Shown in pieces: positions 51,066 to 58,670 of a stretch of DNA of 64,000 bases; position 1 is the first letter of the stretch; every line of letters starts with the position of its first letter. Source of the stretch: JBHJGP01 sp050331695. GTDB lineage: Bacteria > Pseudomonadota > Alphaproteobacteria > Geminicoccales > Geminicoccaceae. The translations under genes were made by a program, and so were the position numbers. The notes under the pieces are model-generated. The model was not told where the DNA came from and searched no databases. It was given only the letters and a program-made list of their open reading frames with translations. The stretch covers positions 1-64,000 of the forward strand of contig JBHJGP010000024.1 in NCBI GenBank assembly GCA_050331695.1, given 5' to 3'.

Positions 51066-52382
51066 TCACAACAGATAAAGAGCGGCGAGACCGAGAAAAG
51101 CGAAAAAGCCGACGACGTCGGTGACCGTGGTCAGAAAGACGCCCGATGCCACAGCCGGGTCGACCTTGAGCCGGTCCAAGACAAGCGGGATGGTCACACC
51201 GGCGATCGCGGCGGCCAAAAGATTGATCACCATCGCGGCACCGAAGATCAGCGCCAGGAGCGGCTGCTGAAACCAGAAAACGGCAAGCAGAATGCCAACC
51301 ACGAAGAAGACGACCGCGTGCAAGCCGCCGACCAGGAGCTCTTTTATGAAGATGCGAAACGCGTTGGCGGTGGAGACGTCCCGCGTGGCGAGCGCGCGCA
51401 CGACCACGGTCAAGGTCTGGGTTCCCGCATTGCCGCCCATCGATGCCACGATCGGCATCAGCACGGCCAATGCCACGGCCTGGGCGATCTGATCTTCGAA
51501 CCGGGCGATGACCAGGGATGCGACCACGGCGGTCAGGAGATTGACGATCAGCCAGGGCACGCGCCGGAGCCCGGTCTTGAGCGGCGGCGTCAGAATATCA
51601 CCCTCCTGGACGCCGCCCAGGGCCAGGATATCCTCCTCCGCCTCCTCCTGGATGACCTCGACGATGTCATCGACCGTGATGACCCCGATCAGTCGGCCGG
51701 TATCGCCGGTGACCGGTGCCGAGACCAGGCCGTACTGGCGGAACAAAAGCGCGGCATCTTCCTGGTCGGTGGTCGCCGAGACGGTTTTCAGATCCTGGTG
51801 CTGGAGCTGGTTCAAAGGTGTCTGGCGCTTGCTTCTCAGGATCCGGCTCAGGGCGATGGCGCCCACCGGCTGGAAGCGGGGATTGACCAGATAGATCTCG
51901 AAGAAGTCGTCCGGCAGATTGGATTGGCTTCGAAGATAATCGATCGCCTGGCCGACCAGCCAGTAGTCGGGGATTGCGACGAACTCCCGCTGCATGAGCC
52001 GGCCGGCCGATGATTCGCCGTAGGCCAAACTCTGTTCGACGGTCTCGCGCTCGCGTTGCGGCAGGATCTCGAGGATGGCGAGCTGGGTTTCGACGTCCAG
52101 CTCCTCAAGAAAATCGATGGCGTCATCGCTATCGAGCTCGATGATCGCGCTGGCGACACGGGCTGGCGTCAACTGCTCGACGATGAACGGCCGAAGCTCA
52201 TCGTCGATGTAACTCAGCAAGTTGGGCCGGAAATCGTCCCGGATCGCGGCCAGCAGTTGGACCCGCTGATCCTGACCCAAGAGTTCGATCAGGTCGGCCT
52301 GGTCGGCCTCGTGGAGGGAGCCAACGATCTCGCGCACGGCGTCCTGGTCGTCATTGGCCAGAGCCTCGCGAACCGCCCGCAA
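51066..52382 (-). CDS. mgtE: Magnesium transporter MgtE
   Basis: MgtE is a magnesium-gated Mg2+ channel of the inner membrane. The 438-residue protein has an N-terminal superhelical domain of MgtE repeats, a pair of CBS domains (about residues 125–250, including GVITVDDIVEVIQEEAEED), and five C-terminal helices with MPIVASMGGNAGTQTLTV, the conserved pore segment. The start is unsettled. TTG 52382 is the only standard start codon, but family-like acidic sequence (DTDEIFGPDDRKLRAV) extends 20 codons upstream to an ATC at 52442, just after the maeB stop. Confidence 0.92.
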   Translation of the reverse strand: MRAVREALANDDQDAVREIVGSLHEADQADLIELLGQDQRVQLLAAIRDDFRPNLLSYIDDELRPFIVEQLTPARVASAIIELDSDDAIDFLEELDVETQLAILEILPQRERETVEQSLAYGESSAGRLMQREFVAIPDYWLVGQAIDYLRSQSNLPDDFFEIYLVNPRFQPVGAIALSRILRSKRQTPLNQLQHQDLKTVSATTDQEDAALLFRQYGLVSAPVTGDTGRLIGVITVDDIVEVIQEEAEEDILALGGVQEGDILTPPLKTGLRRVPWLIVNLLTAVVASLVIARFEDQIAQAVALAVLMPIVASMGGNAGTQTLTVVVRALATRDVSTANAFRIFIKELLVGGLHAVVFFVVGILLAVFWFQQPLLALIFGAAMVINLLAAAIAGVTIPLVLDRLKVDPAVASGVFLTTVTDVVGFFAFLGLAALYLL

Positions 52383-52445
52383 TTTGCGGTCATCCGGGCC
52401 GAAGATCTCGTCCGTGTCGGTCTCACCGTTGAGCTCGTCGATGGG

Positions 52446-54719
52446 TCAGGTCCACCCCTGGGCTTCGATGGCGGCCACGGCCGTCAGGTTGACGATACCT
52501 CGGGCGGAGACCGTCGGCGTAGCGATATGCGCAGGTTTCGCCGGGCCAATCAGGATCGGACCCACCGAGATCGCGCCCGTCACCGCCTTCAACATGTTGA
52601 AGGCGATATTGGCGGCGTCCAGATCGGGCAAAACCAAAAGGTTGGCGTCGCCTTTGAGGGGTGAGCCCGGAAAAATCGATGCTCGGATTTTCTCCGAGAG
52701 CGCGGCGTCGGCGTGCATCTCGCCGTCGACCTCCAAATCCGGCGCCCGGTCACGGATAATCGACAACGCCTCGCGCATGCAGATCGCGGTCGGGCTGTCG
52801 TGGGTCCCGAAGTTGGAATGAGAGAGCAGCGCCACCTTGGGCGTAATGCCAAACTGCCGTACCAGGCGGGCGGCACGGAGCGTGGTCTCGGCGATCTCCT
52901 CGGCGCAGGGCTGCAGGCTGACATAGGTGTCGGTCATGAAGAGCGGGCCCCGGTCGAGCACCAGCGCGTGCACGGTGGAGGAATCGCTCATATCCTCGCG
53001 CAGGCCCAAAACGGCGCAGACGTGGGCGAGATGGGCGTCGAAGCGTCCGATCGGGCCGGCAATCATGGCGTCGGCGTCGGCCCTGTGGACGGCGAGCGCC
53101 GCGATCACGGTGTTGTTCGTGCGCACCATTGTCTTGGCACCGTCCGGCGTGACCCCGCGGCGCGCCATGCGTTCGTGGTAGAGGTTCACATAGTCGTTGA
53201 ACCGCGGATCGCTCTGGGGATTGATCAGGTCGAAATCGGTTTCGACCTCGAGCCTTAGGCCCAACCGTTCGATCCGCATGGCAACGACTTCCGGGCGACC
53301 GATCAGGGTCGGCCGGGCCAAGCCCTCGTCGACCACGACCTGCACGCCCCTAAGCACCCGTTCCTCCTCGCCGTCGGTGTAAATCACCCGTTTCTGCTCG
53401 GCCCGGGCCCGCTCGAACAAAGGCTTCATGACAAAGCCTGAGCGATAGACGAACTGGCTCAGACGCTGGCGGTAGGGCCGCAGATTTTCCATAGGTCGCT
53501 CGGCGACGCCGCTCTTCATCGCCGCCTCGGCCACCGCCGCTGGCAGCTCGACCATGAGCCTCGGATCGAAGGGTTTGGGGATGAGATAATCGCGGCCGAA
53601 GGCGAGCCGCTCCAGACCATAAGCCGCCGTGACCGTTTCCGGTGTCGTCGAGCGGGCGAGGCCGGCGATCGCATGGGCGCAGGCGAGCTTCATCTCCTCG
53701 TTAATAGCCTTGGCGCCGACGTCGAGCGCGCCGCGAAAGATGAAGGGAAAGCAGAGCACATTGTTGACCTGATTGGGCTGATCGCTGCGCCCGGGTGCGA
53801 TGATCACGTCGTCGCGCGTCTCGCGGGCCAGTTCCGGCATGATTTCGGGTGTCGGGTTGGCGAGAGCGAGAACGATGGGATCGGCGGCCATCGAGGCCAG
53901 CATGTCAGGTTTGAGCACATTGCCCGCCGACAGACCCAGAAACAGATCCGCGCCCTTGATGACCTCCGCCAAAGTTCGCTTGTCGGTGTTGGTCGCATAG
54001 CGGGCCATGTAGTGGTTCATCGCCTCGGTTCGGCCCTCGTAGACCACGCCCTTGATGTCGGTGATCGTGATGTTTTCGAGCTTGGCGCCGAGATTGACCA
54101 AAAGATCAAGGCAGGCGAGGGCCGCCGCACCGGCGCCGCTTGTCACGATCCGGATCTCCTCGATCCGCTTGCCAACGAGATGCAGGCCGTTGATGCAGGC
54201 GGCGCCGACGCAAATGGCCGTGCCGTGCTGGTCGTCGTGGAAGACCGGGATGTTCATCCGTTCCCGGAGCCGCTCCTCGATCTCGAAACATTCGGGTGCC
54301 TTGATGTCCTCCAGGTTAATGGCTCCGAAGGACGGTTCGAGGGCCGCGACGATGTCGACGAACCGGTCGACATCGGTGGTGTCGATTTCGATGTCGAAGC
54401 TGTCGATGTTAGCGAACTTTTTGAAGAGAACCGCTTTGCCTTCCATCACCGGCTTGGATGCCAGGGGGCCGATTGCCCCGAGGCCCAAGACCGCCGTGCC
54501 GTTGGTGATGACGGCGACGAGATTGCCGCGCGCGGTCAGTTGGGCGGCGCGCAACGGATCCTCGGCAATGGCGTTGCAGGCGGCGCTGACGCCGGGTGAG
54601 TAGGCGAGCGCAAGGTCATACTGAGTGGTCAGCGGCTTGGTCGCCACGACCTGAAGTTTGCCGGGTGTCGGATCCTCGTGATAGCGTATTGCGTCGTCGT
54701 CGAGCTGACCTACGCTCAT
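52446..54719 (-). CDS. maeB: NADP-dependent malic enzyme (MaeB type)
   Basis: The enzyme decarboxylates malate to pyruvate with reduction of NADP. The 757-residue protein is the large form: a malic-enzyme N-terminal domain (TQYDLALAYSPGVSAACNAI), an NAD(P)-binding domain (VTSGAGAAALACLDLLVNLG), and a C-terminal phosphotransacetylase-like domain of about 320 residues that is regulatory in this family. The stop is followed almost directly by the mgtE reading frame, which suggests one mRNA. Confidence 0.95.
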   Translation of the reverse strand: MSVGQLDDDAIRYHEDPTPGKLQVVATKPLTTQYDLALAYSPGVSAACNAIAEDPLRAAQLTARGNLVAVITNGTAVLGLGAIGPLASKPVMEGKAVLFKKFANIDSFDIEIDTTDVDRFVDIVAALEPSFGAINLEDIKAPECFEIEERLRERMNIPVFHDDQHGTAICVGAACINGLHLVGKRIEEIRIVTSGAGAAALACLDLLVNLGAKLENITITDIKGVVYEGRTEAMNHYMARYATNTDKRTLAEVIKGADLFLGLSAGNVLKPDMLASMAADPIVLALANPTPEIMPELARETRDDVIIAPGRSDQPNQVNNVLCFPFIFRGALDVGAKAINEEMKLACAHAIAGLARSTTPETVTAAYGLERLAFGRDYLIPKPFDPRLMVELPAAVAEAAMKSGVAERPMENLRPYRQRLSQFVYRSGFVMKPLFERARAEQKRVIYTDGEEERVLRGVQVVVDEGLARPTLIGRPEVVAMRIERLGLRLEVETDFDLINPQSDPRFNDYVNLYHERMARRGVTPDGAKTMVRTNNTVIAALAVHRADADAMIAGPIGRFDAHLAHVCAVLGLREDMSDSSTVHALVLDRGPLFMTDTYVSLQPCAEEIAETTLRAARLVRQFGITPKVALLSHSNFGTHDSPTAICMREALSIIRDRAPDLEVDGEMHADAALSEKIRASIFPGSPLKGDANLLVLPDLDAANIAFNMLKAVTGAISVGPILIGPAKPAHIATPTVSARGIVNLTAVAAIEAQGWT

Positions 54720-54851
54720 GGATTATGCCTCCCCGGCAGAACGGCCGCGATGGCGACCCTACTTTTCGTCTTTGTCTGCCCGCAAGCTCGCCGCGGTTGT
54801 CAATTGCCGTGGTCTCGAGACACAGTTGGCGTTGGCCAGACGAACTTAGAC

Positions 54852-54874
54852 ACCCATGAAATCGATGGGTTTTT
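54852..54874 (+). terminator. Terminator-like hairpin in the maeB upstream region
   Basis: ACCCAT (54852–54857), a 7-base loop, and ATGGGT (54865–54870) are followed by further T residues (54870–54874). On the plus strand this resembles a short intrinsic terminator, but no plus-strand gene is known to end here, so it may be chance or the end of an unannotated short transcript. Confidence 0.3.
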
Positions 54875-55141
54875 GCTTAAGGTCTCAAGCCGGGTCCTGC
54901 CTCTCCGACCGTCCCCGCGTAACCGGATAGCGAGACATAGGCGAATTCATGCGGGCGTGCAACGCGGACCGCGGGCACGCTAAAGGGAACGAAAAACGGT
55001 TCGTTGAAAGCCTGAATTAGCGCCTCAGTGGCCCGCCTGATCTACCCGGCTACTGTAGAGTGCCTTCACCAGGCATCGGCTCGCACGCCTGTCACAAAGC
55101 TGAGCGAGGACAGCTACGAAGCCATTGTCCAAGGAAAAGCA

Positions 55142-55173
55142 AACCACGACCAACAGTTGTGGTTACTGGAGGA
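55142..55173 (+). promoter_or_regulatory. Hairpin adjoining a strong ribosome binding site
   Basis: AACCACGAC (55142–55150), loop CAACA, and GTTGTGGTT (55156–55164) form a 9-base-pair stem with one G·T pair. It ends 3 bases before GGAGGA (55168–55173), the ribosome binding site for GTG 55181. Such a stem could affect ribosome access or mRNA stability. Confidence 0.4.
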
Positions 55174-55180
55174 AATTGCC

Positions 55181-56173
55181 GTGCCAGCCCGCTTTTCGTG
55201 CTGCCTGCTCGCGGGCCTTGCCCTTCTTTTAAGCCTGCCTTCGACGGCTTATGCGCAAGACGATTATAAGGGCGCGCTTCAGAATTGGCTCGATACCAAG
55301 GACGAGCCCCGCATCCCGACCGGTGTTCCGCGCCGGGCGCAAGACGTCGATGCGACCAGGATGACCGACGCCAATGTGGCGATCGTCGAGGCTCTTTCGG
55401 GCCGTCGGCTGACGCCGTCCGAGCGGGATGAGATCGCCACCGACGTTGCTCGGGAACTGGAGCGAAGCCCGGCAGGCGTCGCCCAGACAGCCACTCATTT
55501 CGAGAGCGTGCTGGCGCAGTTGGGAAGCGAACCTTCCGCAGCGCGAGCCGAAGCTCTGCGCGAGCGGGTGCGTGCCCAGATCTTCTATGGATTGGCGCCG
55601 GAAGCGCGGTCGCGACTGGCGGCGTGGCGGATCATCGAGGCGAGCGATCCGACCCTGGCCAACCATGAGCAAAGCCTGACCTTGCTGACCCGGTCGGACG
55701 CGATGGCGCTCGCCCGCTTTGAAGCCGCCGATAACGAAACCTGGCCGCGAGACGTCGATGCCGCTGCCGTGGAACGGACCGCCGCGGCACTAACCGAGGC
55801 CTACGGGGAGAAAGGCGAAAGCCCGTGCACCTTGGGTGTCCGCGGGCTCACCATCGTCAGCGCCTTCGCAGCCGGGGTCGATCAAACCTGGCCGAACATG
55901 TCACGGGAGGAGCGCGGTTTGGCGGTTCAGATGGGGGCCGGCGACACACCCTTGACGCCTGAGATCGCGCACGCGGTGGTTGGCGATCCGGATGTCTTCG
56001 CCTTTTTCAGCCTGAGCGGAGCCTCGCATCTCGATAAGGACCTCTTCGAGGCGAAGGAGGCGCAGAACGCCGCGACCGCGCTGATGGTGGGCGACATCGT
56101 TACCACCATGTCGATCGAACAGGCGACCCTCTCAGGGCTTTACCTCGAGCAGATGGCGCGGTGCAGCCAGTGA
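55181..56173 (+). CDS. Exported helical protein of unknown function
   Basis: I do not recognise a family. The protein of 330 residues begins with a clear signal peptide (about residues 1–25, CCLLAGLALLLSLPSTAYA followed by Q), so it should reach the periplasm. The mature part is rich in Ala, Glu and Arg, predicted mostly helical, and has two Cys late in the chain (SPCTLG and the C-terminal ARCSQ) that could form a disulfide. GTG 55181 was chosen for its GGAGGA site 7 bases upstream and the signal peptide directly after. It stands alone between divergent maeB and convergent tRNA-Leu. Confidence 0.8.
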   Translation: MPARFSCCLLAGLALLLSLPSTAYAQDDYKGALQNWLDTKDEPRIPTGVPRRAQDVDATRMTDANVAIVEALSGRRLTPSERDEIATDVARELERSPAGVAQTATHFESVLAQLGSEPSAARAEALRERVRAQIFYGLAPEARSRLAAWRIIEASDPTLANHEQSLTLLTRSDAMALARFEAADNETWPRDVDAAAVERTAAALTEAYGEKGESPCTLGVRGLTIVSAFAAGVDQTWPNMSREERGLAVQMGAGDTPLTPEIAHAVVGDPDVFAFFSLSGASHLDKDLFEAKEAQNAATALMVGDIVTTMSIEQATLSGLYLEQMARCSQ

Positions 56174-56289
56174 GCTGAGAACCGGCTGCGCCGAAGGCTT
56201 CTTGAGCGACCGCCTCGGCCTCGTCGTCCGGTGTCCTGACGGTTTTTTGCCTGAGACCCTTGCGGACAACCGACCCGCTCGGGCGATGT

Positions 56290-56376
56290 TGGTGCGGCCG
56301 AGAAGACTCGAACTTCCACCCCGTTGCCAGGACAGCGACCTCAACGCTGCGCGTCTACCAATTCCGCCACGGCCGC
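56290..56376 (-). tRNA. tRNA-Leu (anticodon GAG)
   Basis: The minus strand gives an 87-base class II tRNA. The acceptor GCGGCCG pairs with CGGCCGC, the anticodon stem CAGCG/CGCTG encloses TTGAGGT with anticodon GAG, a long variable arm (about TGTCCTGGCAACGGG) follows, and the T loop is TTCGAGT. The discriminator is A with an encoded CCA. The long variable arm fits leucine. Confidence 0.97.
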
Positions 56377-56457
56377 ACGGTAGCGCCTGACCGGCGCCCG
56401 CTCTAGTGTGGGCTGGCTAGTAACAAAACCATCCGGCCGAGGCAAGGACGGCGACCG

Positions 56458-57108
56458 ATGACCAGCGTGGAATGGCGGACCGAGGCGGGCCTGTTGGATT
56501 ACCCAGACGCGGTGGCCCGAATGGAGGAGAGGGTCGCGGCCATTCAAAGCGGCACGGCCCGTGAGATGGTCTGGCTGGTAGAACACCCGCCGCTCTATAC
56601 CGCCGGCACCAGCGCAAGGCTCGAAGACCTGCTCGATCGTGACCGATTTCCGATCTACGCGACCGGTCGCGGCGGTCAGTACACCTATCACGGCCCGGGC
56701 CAGCGGGTGGGATACGTCATGCTCGATCTCAAGCGTCGGGGAGCCGATCTCCGCCGCTATGTGCGGGATCTGGAGCAATGGATCATCGATGTTCTGGCGT
56801 CATTCGGCGTCAAGGGGGAGCGCCGCCAAGGCCGGGTCGGCATCTGGCTGGTGCTGGCCGATGGCAGCGAGGCCAAGATTGCCGCGATAGGCGTCCGCGT
56901 CCGGCGCTGGGTCACCTATCACGGTGTCGCGATCAATGTCGAACCGGATCTCTCCCATTTCGGCGGCATCGTCCCCTGCGGCATAAGGGACCATGGCGTC
57001 ACGTCGCTGAAAGCGCTGGGTATCAGCGTGTCGATGGCGGCTGTCGACCAGTGCATGAAAGCCGCGTTTGAGCAGGTGTTTGCGGAGCCGATGGTCACAT
57101 CGGCCTAG
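56458..57108 (+). CDS. lipB: Octanoyl-[ACP]:protein N-octanoyltransferase
   Basis: LipB transfers octanoate from ACP to lipoyl domains, the first step of endogenous lipoate synthesis. The 216-residue protein has the family block RGGQYTYHGPGQRVGYVMLD, the catalytic Lys140 (KIAAIGVRVRRW) and Cys174 (IVPCGI). The stop is TAG. The gene is transcribed away from tRNA-Leu. Confidence 0.95.
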   Translation: MTSVEWRTEAGLLDYPDAVARMEERVAAIQSGTAREMVWLVEHPPLYTAGTSARLEDLLDRDRFPIYATGRGGQYTYHGPGQRVGYVMLDLKRRGADLRRYVRDLEQWIIDVLASFGVKGERRQGRVGIWLVLADGSEAKIAAIGVRVRRWVTYHGVAINVEPDLSHFGGIVPCGIRDHGVTSLKALGISVSMAAVDQCMKAAFEQVFAEPMVTSA

Positions 57109-57199
57109 GCGGTCGGCTGTGAGCGCATTAGGTTTGTTGTAATCGCCAGGTTTGAGGAGGAAACCGATCTCAGGTGTAAGTGCTGGCTGGAAAGCCAAG

Positions 57200-57760
57200 A
57201 TGATCGGTGGCGCCGTTCTGGCCGCGGTCACGACCATCGACATCGGTCCGGCCCTGGCCGGTTGCAGCGACGTGCCGGCGCCGGAGGTGAACTGGCGACG
57301 CTGTCAGCTCGACGGCGACAGTTTTCCCGGGATCGATGTAAGCCGTGGCATGCTGCGTGACGCGTCGTTCAAACGCAGCGATCTCACCGGCGCGATCCTC
57401 GATGGTATCGAGGCCCAGCGGGCAAAATTCGTCTCGGCAGTCGCCAACGAAGCCAGTTTCGAAGACGCCAATCTGGTCATGGCGGATTTTACCAGCGCGG
57501 AGCTCAACGGCGCGTCATTCCGAGGCGCCAATCTGTTGCGCGCGCGGTTTTTCCGGGCCGATCTGCGCAACGCTGATCTGACCGGGGCGCAATTACGCGA
57601 AACCGACTTCCTCAAGGCCCAGTTGGAAGGCGCCCGTTGGATCGACGGTAAGACCATCTGCGCTGAGGGCTCGGTGGGCCGATGCCTTCCGGAGGCCCAA
57701 ACCAAGGACAAGGCCGCGGCGCTCCCCGTTCTCGAAACCGGCGCTTTATCTGGGCCTTAA
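57200..57760 (+). CDS. Exported pentapeptide-repeat protein
   Basis: The protein has an N-terminal signal-like stretch (MIGGAVLAAVTTIDIGPALAG) and then about 15 pentapeptide repeats of the A(D/N)LxX type (SFKRSDLTGAILDG, FRGANLLRARFFRADLRNAD), which fold into a right-handed beta-helix. The last part ends in two Cys (TICAEGSVGRCL), a pattern I recall in secreted members. The start is unclear. ATG 57200 is the first standard start inside the signal peptide, but the strong GAGGAGG site at 57154–57160 points to an in-frame ATC at 57167. TTG 57152 overlaps that site. Function is unknown. Confidence 0.8.
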   Translation: MIGGAVLAAVTTIDIGPALAGCSDVPAPEVNWRRCQLDGDSFPGIDVSRGMLRDASFKRSDLTGAILDGIEAQRAKFVSAVANEASFEDANLVMADFTSAELNGASFRGANLLRARFFRADLRNADLTGAQLRETDFLKAQLEGARWIDGKTICAEGSVGRCLPEAQTKDKAAALPVLETGALSGP

Positions 57761-57783
57761 GGACAAGGACCGCTCCAGCTGCC

Positions 57784-58587
57784 TTAGATCTCGGCCTGGG
57801 GAAACCCGCCAATGATGTGCTGCTCGAAATCGACGATCGAACCGGTCATGAGACCGGAATCGTCCGACGCCAGGAAAGCGATGGCCCGACCGACATCCAG
57901 CGGTCGGAGCAAGCGGCCGAAGGGCTGTTGGGCGTCCACCTCATCGAGCCAGTTTTCCGGCCGATCGTGGAAGCGGGTCTGAATGACGTGCTCATTGGGC
58001 GTGGCCGTCCAGCCCATATTGAGCCCGTTGACCCGCACCCGGTCCTTGGCGACCGCGTTGGCGACATTTTTGGTTAGGACCGAAAGCGCGCCTTTGGCGC
58101 TGCAATAGGCGGCGATGAAAGGTGGCCCGCCATGGGCCACGATGGACTGAACGTTGACGATGGTGCCGCCACCGGCCCTGCGCAGATGGGGAAGGATCCG
58201 CTGGATCAGGAAGAACGGTGCCCGAGCATTGACGTGAAACTGCATGTCCCAGAGTTCGGAACTGGTATCGTCGATGGTGCCGCGCTCGGTGAAGCCGGCG
58301 GCGTTGACCAGACCGTTCAATTGACCGAACGTTTCCGCGGCCAGGTCAATGACCCGAAAACAGGCGTCAACATGCTGAAGATCGGCGCTGATCGCCACCG
58401 TCTCGCAGCCCTTGTCCTTCAGCTTCGCCGCCATGGAGTCGAGTTTGTCCTGGTCGCGGCCGCAGATCGCGATGCCGGCGGCGCCCCGCTCGGCCATCAG
58501 CTCGGCAGCCGCGCCGCCGATGCCCTGGCTGCCGCCGGTGACGACGAAATATTGCCCCTCAAACGACCAGGCTGGTTTTTCACCCAC
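57784..58587 (-). CDS. Short-chain dehydrogenase/reductase (SDR) family protein
   Basis: A classical SDR oxidoreductase of 267 residues. It shows the dinucleotide loop TGGSQGIG, NAAG, the catalytic Ser in VQSIVAHGG, and Tyr–Lys in YCSAK. The substrate cannot be told from sequence. The cofactor specificity is not clear, but the CGRDQDK after strand 2 suggests an Arg that favours NADP. The GTG start lies about 83 bases downstream of the GGDEF–EAL gene on the same strand. Confidence 0.9.
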   Translation of the reverse strand: MGEKPAWSFEGQYFVVTGGSQGIGGAAAELMAERGAAGIAICGRDQDKLDSMAAKLKDKGCETVAISADLQHVDACFRVIDLAAETFGQLNGLVNAAGFTERGTIDDTSSELWDMQFHVNARAPFFLIQRILPHLRRAGGGTIVNVQSIVAHGGPPFIAAYCSAKGALSVLTKNVANAVAKDRVRVNGLNMGWTATPNEHVIQTRFHDRPENWLDEVDAQQPFGRLLRPLDVGRAIAFLASDDSGLMTGSIVDFEQHIIGGFPQAEI

Positions 58588-58670
58588 AGCTCTTATGCCT
58601 CCCCAGATCCGTGCTTGTCGGTCTCATCTGAGCCGAAGGAAGGTTCGAGGACAATGCTGGCAAGCAAAAA

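Larger units (their letters stand above)
54720..55180. other. Divergent intergenic region between maeB and the exported-protein gene
   Basis: This 461-base gap should hold the promoters of maeB (leftward) and the plus-strand exported-protein gene, but no promoter stands out. No gene is convincing, although the plus-strand frame of the exported protein stays open back to 55028. Two structured spots are present: a terminator-like hairpin at 54852–54874 and a 9-base-pair hairpin at 55142–55164 next to the ribosome binding site. Confidence 0.5.
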
